A DNA stretch of 64,000 bases, taken from NCBI GenBank assembly GCA_963836405.1, contig CAWIJL010000006.1:1-64000 (forward strand), given 5' to 3'. Position 1 is the stretch's first letter; the number at the start of each line of letters is the position of its first letter. The notes below the pieces were generated by a model that saw only the letters and a list, made by a program, of their open reading frames with translations, had not been told where the DNA came from and did not search any database. This document shows, one piece after another, positions 7,574-16,118 of this stretch. Both the position numbers and the translations under genes were made by a program. The stretch is from CAWIJJ01 sp963836405 (lineage in GTDB: Bacteria > Acidobacteriota > Terriglobia > Bryobacterales > Bryobacteraceae).

Positions 7574-10540
7574 TTGATCTCTTATAAGGCTCTCCGCGGA
7601 CGCGCCGTCGATTACGTCAGACAACACGCCGGAACCGGTTCGATCCTCGTGCTGGCGCCGGTCCGCGCGGCTGCCGACGAGGTGGCGCTGGAGGCATGCG
7701 GCGAGGCCGTCATCGGCGTTCGCCGGCTTGCCTTCCGGGACCTGGTGCTGGTGCTGGCAGAGGCCGAACTGAGCCGGCGCGGCCTGGTCCCGGTGGGCCG
7801 CTTCGTACGCGAGGCGCTGGCCGCACGCGTTACCGGCCAGTCGCTCGAGCGCGGCGAACTCGGTTACCTCCGTCCCGTGGCCCGGTTCCCCGGCTTTGCC
7901 CGCGCCCTGACTACAACTTTCGAAGAGTTGCGTCTCAATGCCGTGGCGCTCGATGACCTGCGGCGGTGCGGCGAGTCGGGTCCCGACCTGGCGCTGCTGC
8001 TCGAAGCCTACACGCGGGAGCTTGCCGAACGCCGCCTCGCCGACCATGCCGCCCGCACCGGCCTGGCCGTCGAAGCGTTCCGCGCGGGGCGCTCCGAACT
8101 GTCCGGAACGGCGGTGGTGGCAATCGACGTAACTCCGCGGACACGGCTCGAGCGGGAACTCTTCGGCGCCGTCATGAGTGCGGCACGTCCCGGCCTCGAC
8201 CTGCGTATCGACGCGGACAGCGCCAGCCCGTCGTCGTCACTCGAGTCGCTCCAGAGGTATCTGTTCTCGACCGAAGCCGTTCCCGGCCGCGAAGAAGACG
8301 GCGGCTTCATCGTCTTTTCCACGTCCGGCGAAGCGCTGGAGTGCGTGGAAATCGCGCGTGCCCTGCATGCCGCCGCGGGCGAGGGCGTTCCGTTCGACCA
8401 GACTGCCATCCTATTGCGCTCTCCGGAACGTCACCAGCCGCTGGTGATCGAAGCCCTGCGCCGCGCGGACATTCCGGCGTTTTGCGCCCTGGCGGCGCGC
8501 CGGCCGGACGCAACCGGGCGCAGCCTGCTCGCGCTTCTGCACTGCGCCGCGGAAGGTCTTTCGGCCTCGCGGTTTGCCGAATACCTTTCGCTCGGCCAGG
8601 TGCCCGAAGAGGAAGAGCCGGCCACTCCGGCGCAGTGGGAGCGCCTCCTGGTAGATGCCGCGGTGATTGGCGGTGTTGCGCGTTGGGAGACGCGCATCGC
8701 CGGTTTGCGCGAAGAGTTGCATCGCCGGTACACGGCCGCCGAGGACGAAGCGGCGCGCGAAGCGGCGGCGCGGAGCATTGAGTCGCTCCAGAATCTCACG
8801 CGCCTCGCGCTGCCGATCGTCGAGCGGCTTGCGGCTCTGCCGGAACGCGCGTTGTGGGGTGAGTGGATCGCCGCTCTCAGCGCGCTGGCGGAGTTCGCAG
8901 TGCGGGACGCAGAGCGTGTCGTCGAGCTGCTGGAAGAGTTGGAGCCGATGTCCGATATCGGTCCCGTCACTCTGGGCGAAGTGCTTCTGGTGCTCGGTCC
9001 GCGGCTGAGTGCGTTTGCTTCGCCGCCCGCGGAGTCGAGGTTCGGCAAGGTGTGGGTAGGGAGCATCGAGGAGGCGCGCGGACTCGCCTTCCGCCGTGTT
9101 TTCGTGCCCGGCGTGAACGAGGGCCTGTTCCCGCGCCCTCCCGCCGAGGACCCGTTGTTATTGCACGCGCAGCGACGGAGCCTCGGCATCGAACTGCGCG
9201 CCGAAGATACCGAACTGCTGCGTATCGCCGCCGCCTGCGCCTTCGAGCGTCTGACGCTGTCCTTTTCGCGGCTGGATCTTCTCACCGGCCGGGAGCGCGT
9301 GCCCAGCTTTTACGCCTTCGAGGCGCATCGCGCCGCCGGCGGCCGCGAGTTGAGCGTGCGCGAATTCGAAGCGCGCACGCGCTCGGCCACGCAATCGCGA
9401 ATCGGATGGCCCGCACCGGCGGACCCGGCGGATGCCATCGACGATGCCGAGTTCGACCTCGCCACCCTGGCGCCGCTTTCCGCGGGCTCCGGCCAATACC
9501 TGAAGCGGCTGCCCGGCCGTGCGGTGCAATCGCTGCGCGCGCGCTGGACCCGCTGGCACAAGTCTTGGAAGGCTGCCGACGGCCTGGTGGTGGAAGAGGT
9601 CGGAAGCGACGCGCTTACCCGTTACCGGCTGGCGCAGCGCGCCTGGTCGCCCTCGGCGTTGCAACAGTACGCACGCTGCCCGTATCGTTTTGCGCTGCAC
9701 GGGATCCTTGGCCTGCGCCCTGCCGAGCGGCCCGCCGGTATCCAACGCATGGACCCGGCCACTCGCGGCGAGATCTATCACGCGGTACAATTCGAACTGC
9801 TGAGCGGATTCACGGCGGCGACGGTCTACGACGCTCCGGAGGTGCTGGACCGCCTCGACGCCGTCTTGCAGGACGTGTCGCAACGTTTCGAGGCCGACCT
9901 GGCGCCCGCCATCCCGCAAATCTGGCGTACCGAAATCTCGTCCATCCGGGCCGATCTGCGCGGCTGGCTTCAGCAAAAGGCCGCGCGCGAGCCCGAGTGG
10001 CGTCCTCTGTTTTATGAGTTCAGCTTCGGCCTGAACGACGCCGCGGGACGCGATCCGCGCAGCCGTAAGGAACCGGTGCAACTGGAGGGCGGCTGGATGT
10101 TGCGGGGATCGATCGACCTGGTGGAGCGTCACACGGGCGGCATGTTGCGCGTGGTGGATCATAAGACCGGCCGCATCCCCGACCCGCGGCCCGAAATGTT
10201 GGGCGGCGGCGAGGCGTTGCAGCCTTCGCTCTACGCGCTGGTGGCGGAGCAGATGCTGGGGGAACCGGTGAATCTCGGGAGGCTGTACTACGCGACCATC
10301 CGGCAGAACTTCACGGCGGTGGACGTGCCGCTCAACGAGTGGTCGCGGCGGCGCGCGGCGAACGTGCTCCAGACCATCGACGATGCCATGCGCGACGGCT
10401 TCCTGCCGGCTGCGCCGCGCAAAGACGGCTGCAAGCGCTGCGAGTTCCTGCCGGTCTGCGGCCCCTACGAGGAGGAGCGCGTTGACGAGAAGTCGCAGCC
10501 GGAACTCGGAAGACTGAAGGAGCTGCGCACGTGGCGATGA
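7574..10540 (+). CDS. AddB-like PD-(D/E)XK nuclease/helicase-like subunit
   Basis: The 988-residue product pairs with the AddA-like gene that follows. It has a degenerate UvrD-type helicase fold without a clear Walker A (the N-terminus reads HAGTGSILVLAP), then a C-terminal nuclease. In the nuclease, SPSALQQYARCPYRFALHG (about 690-712), GEIYHAVQF (about 732), the core DHKTGR (about 862) and CKRCEFLPVC (about 953-962) give one upstream and three downstream Cys, the four ligands of the AddB-type iron-sulfur cluster. AddAB enzymes resect double-strand ends for RecA-dependent repair. The start is a TTG, since no ATG or GTG fits before the conserved part, so it could be slightly off. It overlaps the next gene by ATGA. 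Confidence 0.85.
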   Translation: MISYKALRGRAVDYVRQHAGTGSILVLAPVRAAADEVALEACGEAVIGVRRLAFRDLVLVLAEAELSRRGLVPVGRFVREALAARVTGQSLERGELGYLRPVARFPGFARALTTTFEELRLNAVALDDLRRCGESGPDLALLLEAYTRELAERRLADHAARTGLAVEAFRAGRSELSGTAVVAIDVTPRTRLERELFGAVMSAARPGLDLRIDADSASPSSSLESLQRYLFSTEAVPGREEDGGFIVFSTSGEALECVEIARALHAAAGEGVPFDQTAILLRSPERHQPLVIEALRRADIPAFCALAARRPDATGRSLLALLHCAAEGLSASRFAEYLSLGQVPEEEEPATPAQWERLLVDAAVIGGVARWETRIAGLREELHRRYTAAEDEAAREAAARSIESLQNLTRLALPIVERLAALPERALWGEWIAALSALAEFAVRDAERVVELLEELEPMSDIGPVTLGEVLLVLGPRLSAFASPPAESRFGKVWVGSIEEARGLAFRRVFVPGVNEGLFPRPPAEDPLLLHAQRRSLGIELRAEDTELLRIAAACAFERLTLSFSRLDLLTGRERVPSFYAFEAHRAAGGRELSVREFEARTRSATQSRIGWPAPADPADAIDDAEFDLATLAPLSAGSGQYLKRLPGRAVQSLRARWTRWHKSWKAADGLVVEEVGSDALTRYRLAQRAWSPSALQQYARCPYRFALHGILGLRPAERPAGIQRMDPATRGEIYHAVQFELLSGFTAATVYDAPEVLDRLDAVLQDVSQRFEADLAPAIPQIWRTEISSIRADLRGWLQQKAAREPEWRPLFYEFSFGLNDAAGRDPRSRKEPVQLEGGWMLRGSIDLVERHTGGMLRVVDHKTGRIPDPRPEMLGGGEALQPSLYALVAEQMLGEPVNLGRLYYATIRQNFTAVDVPLNEWSRRRAANVLQTIDDAMRDGFLPAAPRKDGCKRCEFLPVCGPYEEERVDEKSQPELGRLKELRTWR

Positions 10541-13500
10541 GCGTTGCCGCATTCGGTTCCGACCTGGAGCGCAGTTGGGTGGTGGAAGCCTCGGCGGGTA
10601 CGGGCAAGACCACCGCGCTGGTGAACCGGATCGTGGATACGATCGCAGCGGGCACACCGGTGGAAAGCATTGTCGCGGTCACCTTCACTCACGCAGCGGC
10701 GGGCAACATGAAGCTGCGCGTGCGCCACGAGCTCGAACTGCGCCGCGCCGGAGAGCCGGACCCGGACGTTCAGGCCCGCCTGGCGCGTGGCGCGCGATCG
10801 CTCGACCGTGCCTTCATCGGCACCATCCACGGCTTCTGCGCGCAACTGCTGCGGCGCCGTCCGGTGGAGGCCGGAGTGGATCCCGTCTTCCGCGAGTTGT
10901 CGCAGCCGGAAGCGCTGCGCGTGTTCAGCCGCGTGTTTCAGGGCTGGATCGAGCGGCGTCTCGCTTCGCCCTCCCCGGCGCTGATGCGGGCCCTTGCGCG
11001 CCTTTCGTGGCGGGAGGAGCGGGACGGAGAGGAGCCGCTCGATGCTTTGCGGCTGGCGGCATGGTCGCTGGCCGAATGGCGCGATTTCGACGCGCCCTGG
11101 GACAAGCGCGGCTTCGATCGGGACGCGCGCCTGAGGGCCCTGCTCGGCAAGGCAGGGGGAACGCTGAGACTGCGCGACCGCTGCTCGCGGACGCGCGATA
11201 TTCTCTACGACGGACTGAAGCCGCTAGCCGAATTCATGGAGCGCGCACGGCGGGCACGCGACGCCGGACGCTTCGACGCCGACCTGGCCGAGGGCGAAAT
11301 TCTGCGGCTGCCCACCGAAATGCGCTGGCTCAAGGCGGGCGCGGGCAAGTATGCCGACGGCGTGTCGCGCGAGGCGCTCCTGGCATCCTGGGAGAACCTG
11401 AAGCAGGCCATCGAGGAGTTCGGGCGCGGCGCCGATGCGGATTTGGCCGCGCAACTGCGCGACGAGTTATGGGAGGTCGTGGGCCTCTACCTGGAACAGA
11501 AGCGCATGGCCGGACAACTCGACTTCCTGGACCTGCTGCTGTACGCGCGCGACCTGGTGCGCAAGGATGCCGCGCGCGCCCAACTCCAACAGGACTATCA
11601 GCGGATCTTCGTGGACGAGTTTCAGGATACGGACCCGCTTCAGGCCGAGATCCTGCTGCTGCTGGCGGCCTCGGACCCCGCTGAGTGCGACTGGCGCAAA
11701 GCGTCGCCCGCGCCGGGCAAGCTGTACCTGGTGGGCGATCCCAAACAGTCCATCTACCGCTTTCGACGCGCCAATGCGAGCCTCTTTCGCCGCGTCTGCC
11801 GCGACCTGGCCGAAGGCGGCGTTGCCGAAGGCACGCTCACCAGCAGCACGCGCAGCACGCGTACCATTCAAGAGTTCGTCAATGCCGCCTTCGCCGCGCA
11901 GATTCCGGACTACCTTCCGCTCACGGGCGGCGTCGAAGACGACCCCGCGCAGCCCGGTGTGGTGGCGCTGCCCATCCCCGAACCCTACGGCACGCGCAAC
12001 CTTTCGAATCCCAGAATCGAGAAATGCTCGCCGGGAACGGTAGCCGCGTTCATCGAGTGGCTGTGCCGGGACAGCGGGTGGAAAGTGCGGGAAAGGGGGT
12101 CGGGCGCGCGCGTGCCCGTGCGGCCCGAGCACGTGTGCATTCTGTTCCGGCGCTTCACCAATTACGGCACCGACCTCACGCAGGAATACGTGCGGGCGCT
12201 CGAGGCGCGCGGCATCGCGCACCTGCTGGTGGGGTCGAAATCGTTTCACCGGCGCGAGGAGGTGGGCACGCTGCGCACCGCGCTGCGGGCGGTCGAGTGG
12301 CTCGACGACGAGTTGAGCGTCTACGCCGTGCTGCGCGGCAGCCTGTGCGCGGTGCCCGACGATACGCTGCTTCGCTTCCGCAATGCCCACGGGCGCTTCC
12401 ATCCGGCGCGCGAACTGCCGGATGATCTCGATCCCGAATTCCACCCCATCCGCGATGCGTTTCTTATGCTGCGCGAACTTCACGGCCGCCGCAATTACCG
12501 GCCAGTCGCGGATACGATTCACGAGTTGCTGGAGGCCACGCGCGCGCACGCCGGGTTCGCCTTCCGCAAGGGCGGCGAACGCGTGCTGGCCAACGTGTTC
12601 CGGCTCGCCGACCTGGCGCGCGGCTTCGATGCCGTGGGCGCGGGCACGTCCTTTCGATCCTTTGTCGAGTACCTGGAAGCCGAGTACGACGCGGGCGAAA
12701 CGGGCGAGGCCCCGGTGCTTGAGCAGGCGGGCGGCGGCGTGCAGCTGATGACCGTCCACAAAGCGAAGGGCCTGGAATTTCCGGTGGTCATCCTGGCCGA
12801 CCTGACCGCCAGGCTCACCTCGCCGCAAGGCGCAGACCGCACCAGCGATTCGGCGCGCCGGCTGTGTGCCCAGCGCCTCCTGCGCTGCGCGCCCTGGGAA
12901 CTGGTGGATGCGAGCGAAGAGGAGGCACGGGCCGATGAAGAAGAAGCCGTGCGGGTCGGCTACGTGGCGGCCACCCGCGCGCGCGACCTGCTGGTGGTCA
13001 CCGCCATCGGCGAAGAAGACCGCCAGGGCGGCTGGCTGAGCCCGCTGCACGACGCGCTGTATCCGCCTAAGGATCGCTGGCGCATTTCCGAACCAGCGGC
13101 CGGCTGCCCGCGATTCGGAAGCGCCACCGTACTCAACCGGCCGGCCGATCAGCCGGAAGAAGTGTCGGTCAGGCCCGGCCTGCACCGTCCCGTATCGGGC
13201 AGCCACACGGTGGTTTGGTTCGACCCCGCGGTGCTTGCGCTGCGCGCGCCGAAAGCCGAAGGCGTCGAGAACCAGCATGTGCTGAGCGGCAACACCGAGC
13301 AGGCTGTGGAAGGCTTGCGGCGATACGAGGAATGGAAGGAGCGGCGAGCGCAGCGGATTGAGGCGGGCGCGGTAGCCGCTCATCGAGTCGTGCCGGCGCA
13401 GAATTTCGGCGCCTGCGAGGAAGCTGCGCATGTGCCGGTGGAGATTGTCACCATGCCTTCGGCGCAGGGGCGGCCGGCCGGGAGGAAGTTTGGCCGGCTC

Positions 13501-13881
13501 GTGCACGACATTCTGCAGCGCGCCAGTTCTCCCGCCGAGGCCGGGGCGCTCGCCGAAGTGTGGGGCCGCAGTCACGGCGCGAACGTGGAGGAGTGCGCAG
13601 CCGCGGCGGAGGCGGCACGGCAGGCGCTCGAGTACGTCGAGGGCAGCGCGCCGGCGGGGGCCGAACGGCATCGGGAATTGCCCGTCATCGTCCGCCTGCA
13701 GGACGGCACGCTGGTGGACGGCCGCATCGATCTTGCCTGGCGTCGGTCCGACTCGTGGACGGTAGTCGAGTACAAGACGGACCGGCGCCAGAAGCGGAGC
13801 GCCGCCCAACTGCGGCTTTATGCGCTCGCGCTCGAACGCGCCACCGGGCTGCCCGCGAGCGGAATCGTGCTCGAGGTGTAG
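10537..13881 (+). CDS. AddA-like UvrD-family helicase-nuclease
   Basis: The 1114-residue product is a superfamily 1A helicase fused to a RecB-type nuclease. Walker A is EASAGTGKTTAL (about 17-28), motif II FVDEFQDTDP (about 357), motif III VGDPKQSIYRFR (about 400), motif V MTVHKAKGLEFPVVI (about 737) and motif VI YVAATRARDLLVV (about 808). The nuclease contains GRLVHDILQ, DGRIDL and VEYKTD (about 986-1080), so all its core acidic and Lys residues are present. The ATG at 10537 overlaps the stop of the AddB-like gene in ATGA, which supports this start over the GTG six bases earlier. The two genes probably form one recombination nuclease complex. Confidence 0.9.
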   Translation: MSVAAFGSDLERSWVVEASAGTGKTTALVNRIVDTIAAGTPVESIVAVTFTHAAAGNMKLRVRHELELRRAGEPDPDVQARLARGARSLDRAFIGTIHGFCAQLLRRRPVEAGVDPVFRELSQPEALRVFSRVFQGWIERRLASPSPALMRALARLSWREERDGEEPLDALRLAAWSLAEWRDFDAPWDKRGFDRDARLRALLGKAGGTLRLRDRCSRTRDILYDGLKPLAEFMERARRARDAGRFDADLAEGEILRLPTEMRWLKAGAGKYADGVSREALLASWENLKQAIEEFGRGADADLAAQLRDELWEVVGLYLEQKRMAGQLDFLDLLLYARDLVRKDAARAQLQQDYQRIFVDEFQDTDPLQAEILLLLAASDPAECDWRKASPAPGKLYLVGDPKQSIYRFRRANASLFRRVCRDLAEGGVAEGTLTSSTRSTRTIQEFVNAAFAAQIPDYLPLTGGVEDDPAQPGVVALPIPEPYGTRNLSNPRIEKCSPGTVAAFIEWLCRDSGWKVRERGSGARVPVRPEHVCILFRRFTNYGTDLTQEYVRALEARGIAHLLVGSKSFHRREEVGTLRTALRAVEWLDDELSVYAVLRGSLCAVPDDTLLRFRNAHGRFHPARELPDDLDPEFHPIRDAFLMLRELHGRRNYRPVADTIHELLEATRAHAGFAFRKGGERVLANVFRLADLARGFDAVGAGTSFRSFVEYLEAEYDAGETGEAPVLEQAGGGVQLMTVHKAKGLEFPVVILADLTARLTSPQGADRTSDSARRLCAQRLLRCAPWELVDASEEEARADEEEAVRVGYVAATRARDLLVVTAIGEEDRQGGWLSPLHDALYPPKDRWRISEPAAGCPRFGSATVLNRPADQPEEVSVRPGLHRPVSGSHTVVWFDPAVLALRAPKAEGVENQHVLSGNTEQAVEGLRRYEEWKERRAQRIEAGAVAAHRVVPAQNFGACEEAAHVPVEIVTMPSAQGRPAGRKFGRLVHDILQRASSPAEAGALAEVWGRSHGANVEECAAAAEAARQALEYVEGSAPAGAERHRELPVIVRLQDGTLVDGRIDLAWRRSDSWTVVEYKTDRRQKRSAAQLRLYALALERATGLPASGIVLEV

Positions 13882-13904
13882 TGCGGGCTGCGGCGCAACC
13901 GTAG

Positions 13905-14489
13905 CCTTCCGGGCCGCATCCAAGAAGTATCCCAACCCTTCGAAAAGCCGCCCTTGCCCTTTTTCTGCTCGCGCTTGCTGCCGGGCTGTTCCGCGATGAA
14001 CTCCTGCGGAGCGGGGCCCTACTGCCGTTTCAGGTGGCGAGGCTGCTCGCCTCTCCGGCCGACCGGACCGTGGCCATGCCGGTGGAAGAAGTACCAGTCC
14101 GGAGGGTCGCCGATACGTGGGCGGCGGCGCGCTCCGGAGGCCGCAAACACGAGGGCCAGGATATCTTCGCGAAACGCGGCACACCGGTGCGTTCCGCGAC
14201 GAATGGCATCGTGGTGCGGCTGGGCCACGGAGGATTGGGCGGCAACTCGGTCTCCGTTTTGGGCGCCGGAGGCAGGGTCTACTACTACGCGCACCTGGCC
14301 CGCTTTGAGGACGGCCTGCATACGGGGGAAGAGGTAACGACGGCCACGATTCTCGGATATGTTGGCAACACAGGGAACGCGCGGACTACGCCGCCGCACC
14401 TGCATTTCGGAGTCTACGCCCGTGGAGGTGCGATCGATCCTTTGCCGCTCCTCGTGGACCGGCCCGCGGCGCAGCTTGACGGAACCTGA
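13905..14489 (+). CDS. M23-family peptidase (LytM/lysostaphin type), start unclear
   Basis: Zinc peptidases of this family cut peptidoglycan cross-bridges. The zinc-site motifs H-x3-D (HEGQDIF) and H-x-H (PPHLHFGV) are both present, so the enzyme may be active. A GTG at 14034 gives 151 residues with no export signal. The frame is open back to 13905, and that upstream part reads TLRKAALALFLLALAAG, a convincing membrane anchor or signal. No ATG, GTG or TTG precedes it, so either a rare start is used or a base is wrong here. The conserved domain starts near GRKHEGQD. The gene lies between addA and the M1 peptidase on the same strand. Confidence 0.75.
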   Translation, partial: PSGPHPRSIPTLRKAALALFLLALAAGLFRDELLRSGALLPFQVARLLASPADRTVAMPVEEVPVRRVADTWAAARSGGRKHEGQDIFAKRGTPVRSATNGIVVRLGHGGLGGNSVSVLGAGGRVYYYAHLARFEDGLHTGEEVTTATILGYVGNTGNARTTPPHLHFGVYARGGAIDPLPLLVDRPAAQLDGT

Positions 14490-14539
14490 CAGCCGGCGTG
14501 TTGACGCACCTCGGTGCGTTCCCTTACAATCGCCACCAA

Positions 14540-16114
14540 ATGGCCGTGCGCCCGCTTTTGATCCTGCTGCTCTCATTCGCGGCCACTGCCGACACTTATC
14601 CGCGCCAGGCGGGCTTGGATGTGCTCCATTACAGCTTCAAGCTCACACTGCGCGACGATACCGGCGAGATTGCCGGCGAAACCACCGTGCTGGTCCGTTT
14701 TCTTCGCGAGGGAATCAACGAGTTCTGGCTCGACCTGGCTTCGCCCGCGAACGGAAAAGGTATGACGGTGACCGCGGTGCTGAGCGCCGGATCGCCGGTT
14801 GCGTTTACTCACGCCGCCAATCGCCTCACCCTCCGATTTCGCAATCCGTCGGGAGGGACGCGCCACGCATTCACCATTCGCTATCACGGCGTTCCCGCCG
14901 GAGGGCTGCGCATCGGGCCGAATAAGTACGGCGACAGGACGTTTTTCAGTTCCAACTGGCCCGACCGCGCCCGCCAGTGGCTCCCGGTCATCGACCATCC
15001 CTCGGACAAAGCGACCAGCGAATTCCTGATCACTGCGCCGGCGCGCTACCAGGTGGTGGCGAACGGGGTGCTGGTGGAAGAAACCAATTTGGGCGACGGC
15101 ACGCGCCTCACGCACTGGAGCGAGACGGCGCCGATCGCCGCCTGGTTGAACGCCATTGGCGCGGCGCAATTCTCACGTCGCGATTTGGGAACGGTGGACG
15201 GAGTTCCGATGCAAACCTGGGTCTACCGCCAGGACCGGGACAACGGCATCGTCACATTCGACGAGCCGGCCCGCCGTGCAGTCGAGTTTTACGTTTCACA
15301 CATCGGTCCGTTCCCCTACGGTAAACTCGCCAGCGTGGAAGCCGCGGGTGTGAGCGGCGGGATGGAACATGCGAGCGCCGTGTTCTACGGGGAGGCTTCG
15401 GTGACCGGCCGCCCCGCTACGTCCCTGGTGGCGCATGAGGTGGCGCATCAGTGGTTCGGCGATTCGGTAACGGAAAAGGACTGGGACGACGTCTGGCTCA
15501 GCGAGGGCTTCGCAACATATCTGGCGCTGCTCGCCACCGAGCACTACTCGGGCCGGGACGCATTTGTTGCGGGTCTTAAGAGCAGCCGCGAGACGGTGTG
15601 GAAGACCGAGCGCAGCCTGCCCGCGACCCCCGTGGTGCACCGCAACCTGGCCGACATGGGCGCGGTGTTGAACGCGCTCGTTTACCAGAAAGGCGCGTGG
15701 CTGCTCCACATGCTGCGCTGCCTGATAGGAACCGACCGCTTCTGGGCCGGCATTCGGGAATACTACCGGCTCTACCGGGAGGGCAACGCTTCGACGGAGG
15801 ATTTTCGCCGGGTGATTGAGGAGCAGTCCGGGATGGACCTTCGGTGGTTCTTCACCGAATGGCTGAATCGCGCGGGATCGCCGGTGGTGCGATCGCGCTG
15901 GCAATACGATGCCGCGGCGAAAAAGCTCACCGTGGAGCTCACTCAGCAACAGGCAGGCGAAGCGTATCGACTGCCAATCGAAGTGGCGATCGACGGCCGC
16001 GTCGAGAAGATCGAGATGACGGCCAGAGAGCAGCGCTTCGAAATCGTGGCGGGCAGCGCTCCCGCGTCGGTTACGTTCGACCCGAACACGTGCCTGCTGG
16101 CGAAGTTCCAGTAG
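14540..16114 (+). CDS. Exported M1-family metallopeptidase (aminopeptidase N-like)
   Basis: This encodes 524 residues from ATG 14540; an upstream TTG at 14498 is in frame but would place 14 unlikely residues before the signal peptide MAVRPLLILLLSFAATADT. The zinc site HEVAH is followed 18 residues on by the third ligand Glu in WLSEGFATYL, the gluzincin pattern HExxH-x18-E, at about residues 298-321. GGMEHAS replaces the usual GAMEN exopeptidase motif. The N-terminal part is the beta saddle of M1 enzymes. Family members remove N-terminal residues from peptides; export suggests use on external peptides. Confidence 0.9.
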   Translation: MAVRPLLILLLSFAATADTYPRQAGLDVLHYSFKLTLRDDTGEIAGETTVLVRFLREGINEFWLDLASPANGKGMTVTAVLSAGSPVAFTHAANRLTLRFRNPSGGTRHAFTIRYHGVPAGGLRIGPNKYGDRTFFSSNWPDRARQWLPVIDHPSDKATSEFLITAPARYQVVANGVLVEETNLGDGTRLTHWSETAPIAAWLNAIGAAQFSRRDLGTVDGVPMQTWVYRQDRDNGIVTFDEPARRAVEFYVSHIGPFPYGKLASVEAAGVSGGMEHASAVFYGEASVTGRPATSLVAHEVAHQWFGDSVTEKDWDDVWLSEGFATYLALLATEHYSGRDAFVAGLKSSRETVWKTERSLPATPVVHRNLADMGAVLNALVYQKGAWLLHMLRCLIGTDRFWAGIREYYRLYREGNASTEDFRRVIEEQSGMDLRWFFTEWLNRAGSPVVRSRWQYDAAAKKLTVELTQQQAGEAYRLPIEVAIDGRVEKIEMTAREQRFEIVAGSAPASVTFDPNTCLLAKFQ

Positions 16115-16118
16115 GCCG

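Noticed and set aside
11467..14184. 905-residue minus-strand open frame across the AddA-like gene
   Set aside because: It is antisense to a gene with all helicase and nuclease motifs. Its sequence is Arg/His/Ala-rich with no domain, typical of reading GC-rich genes backwards.
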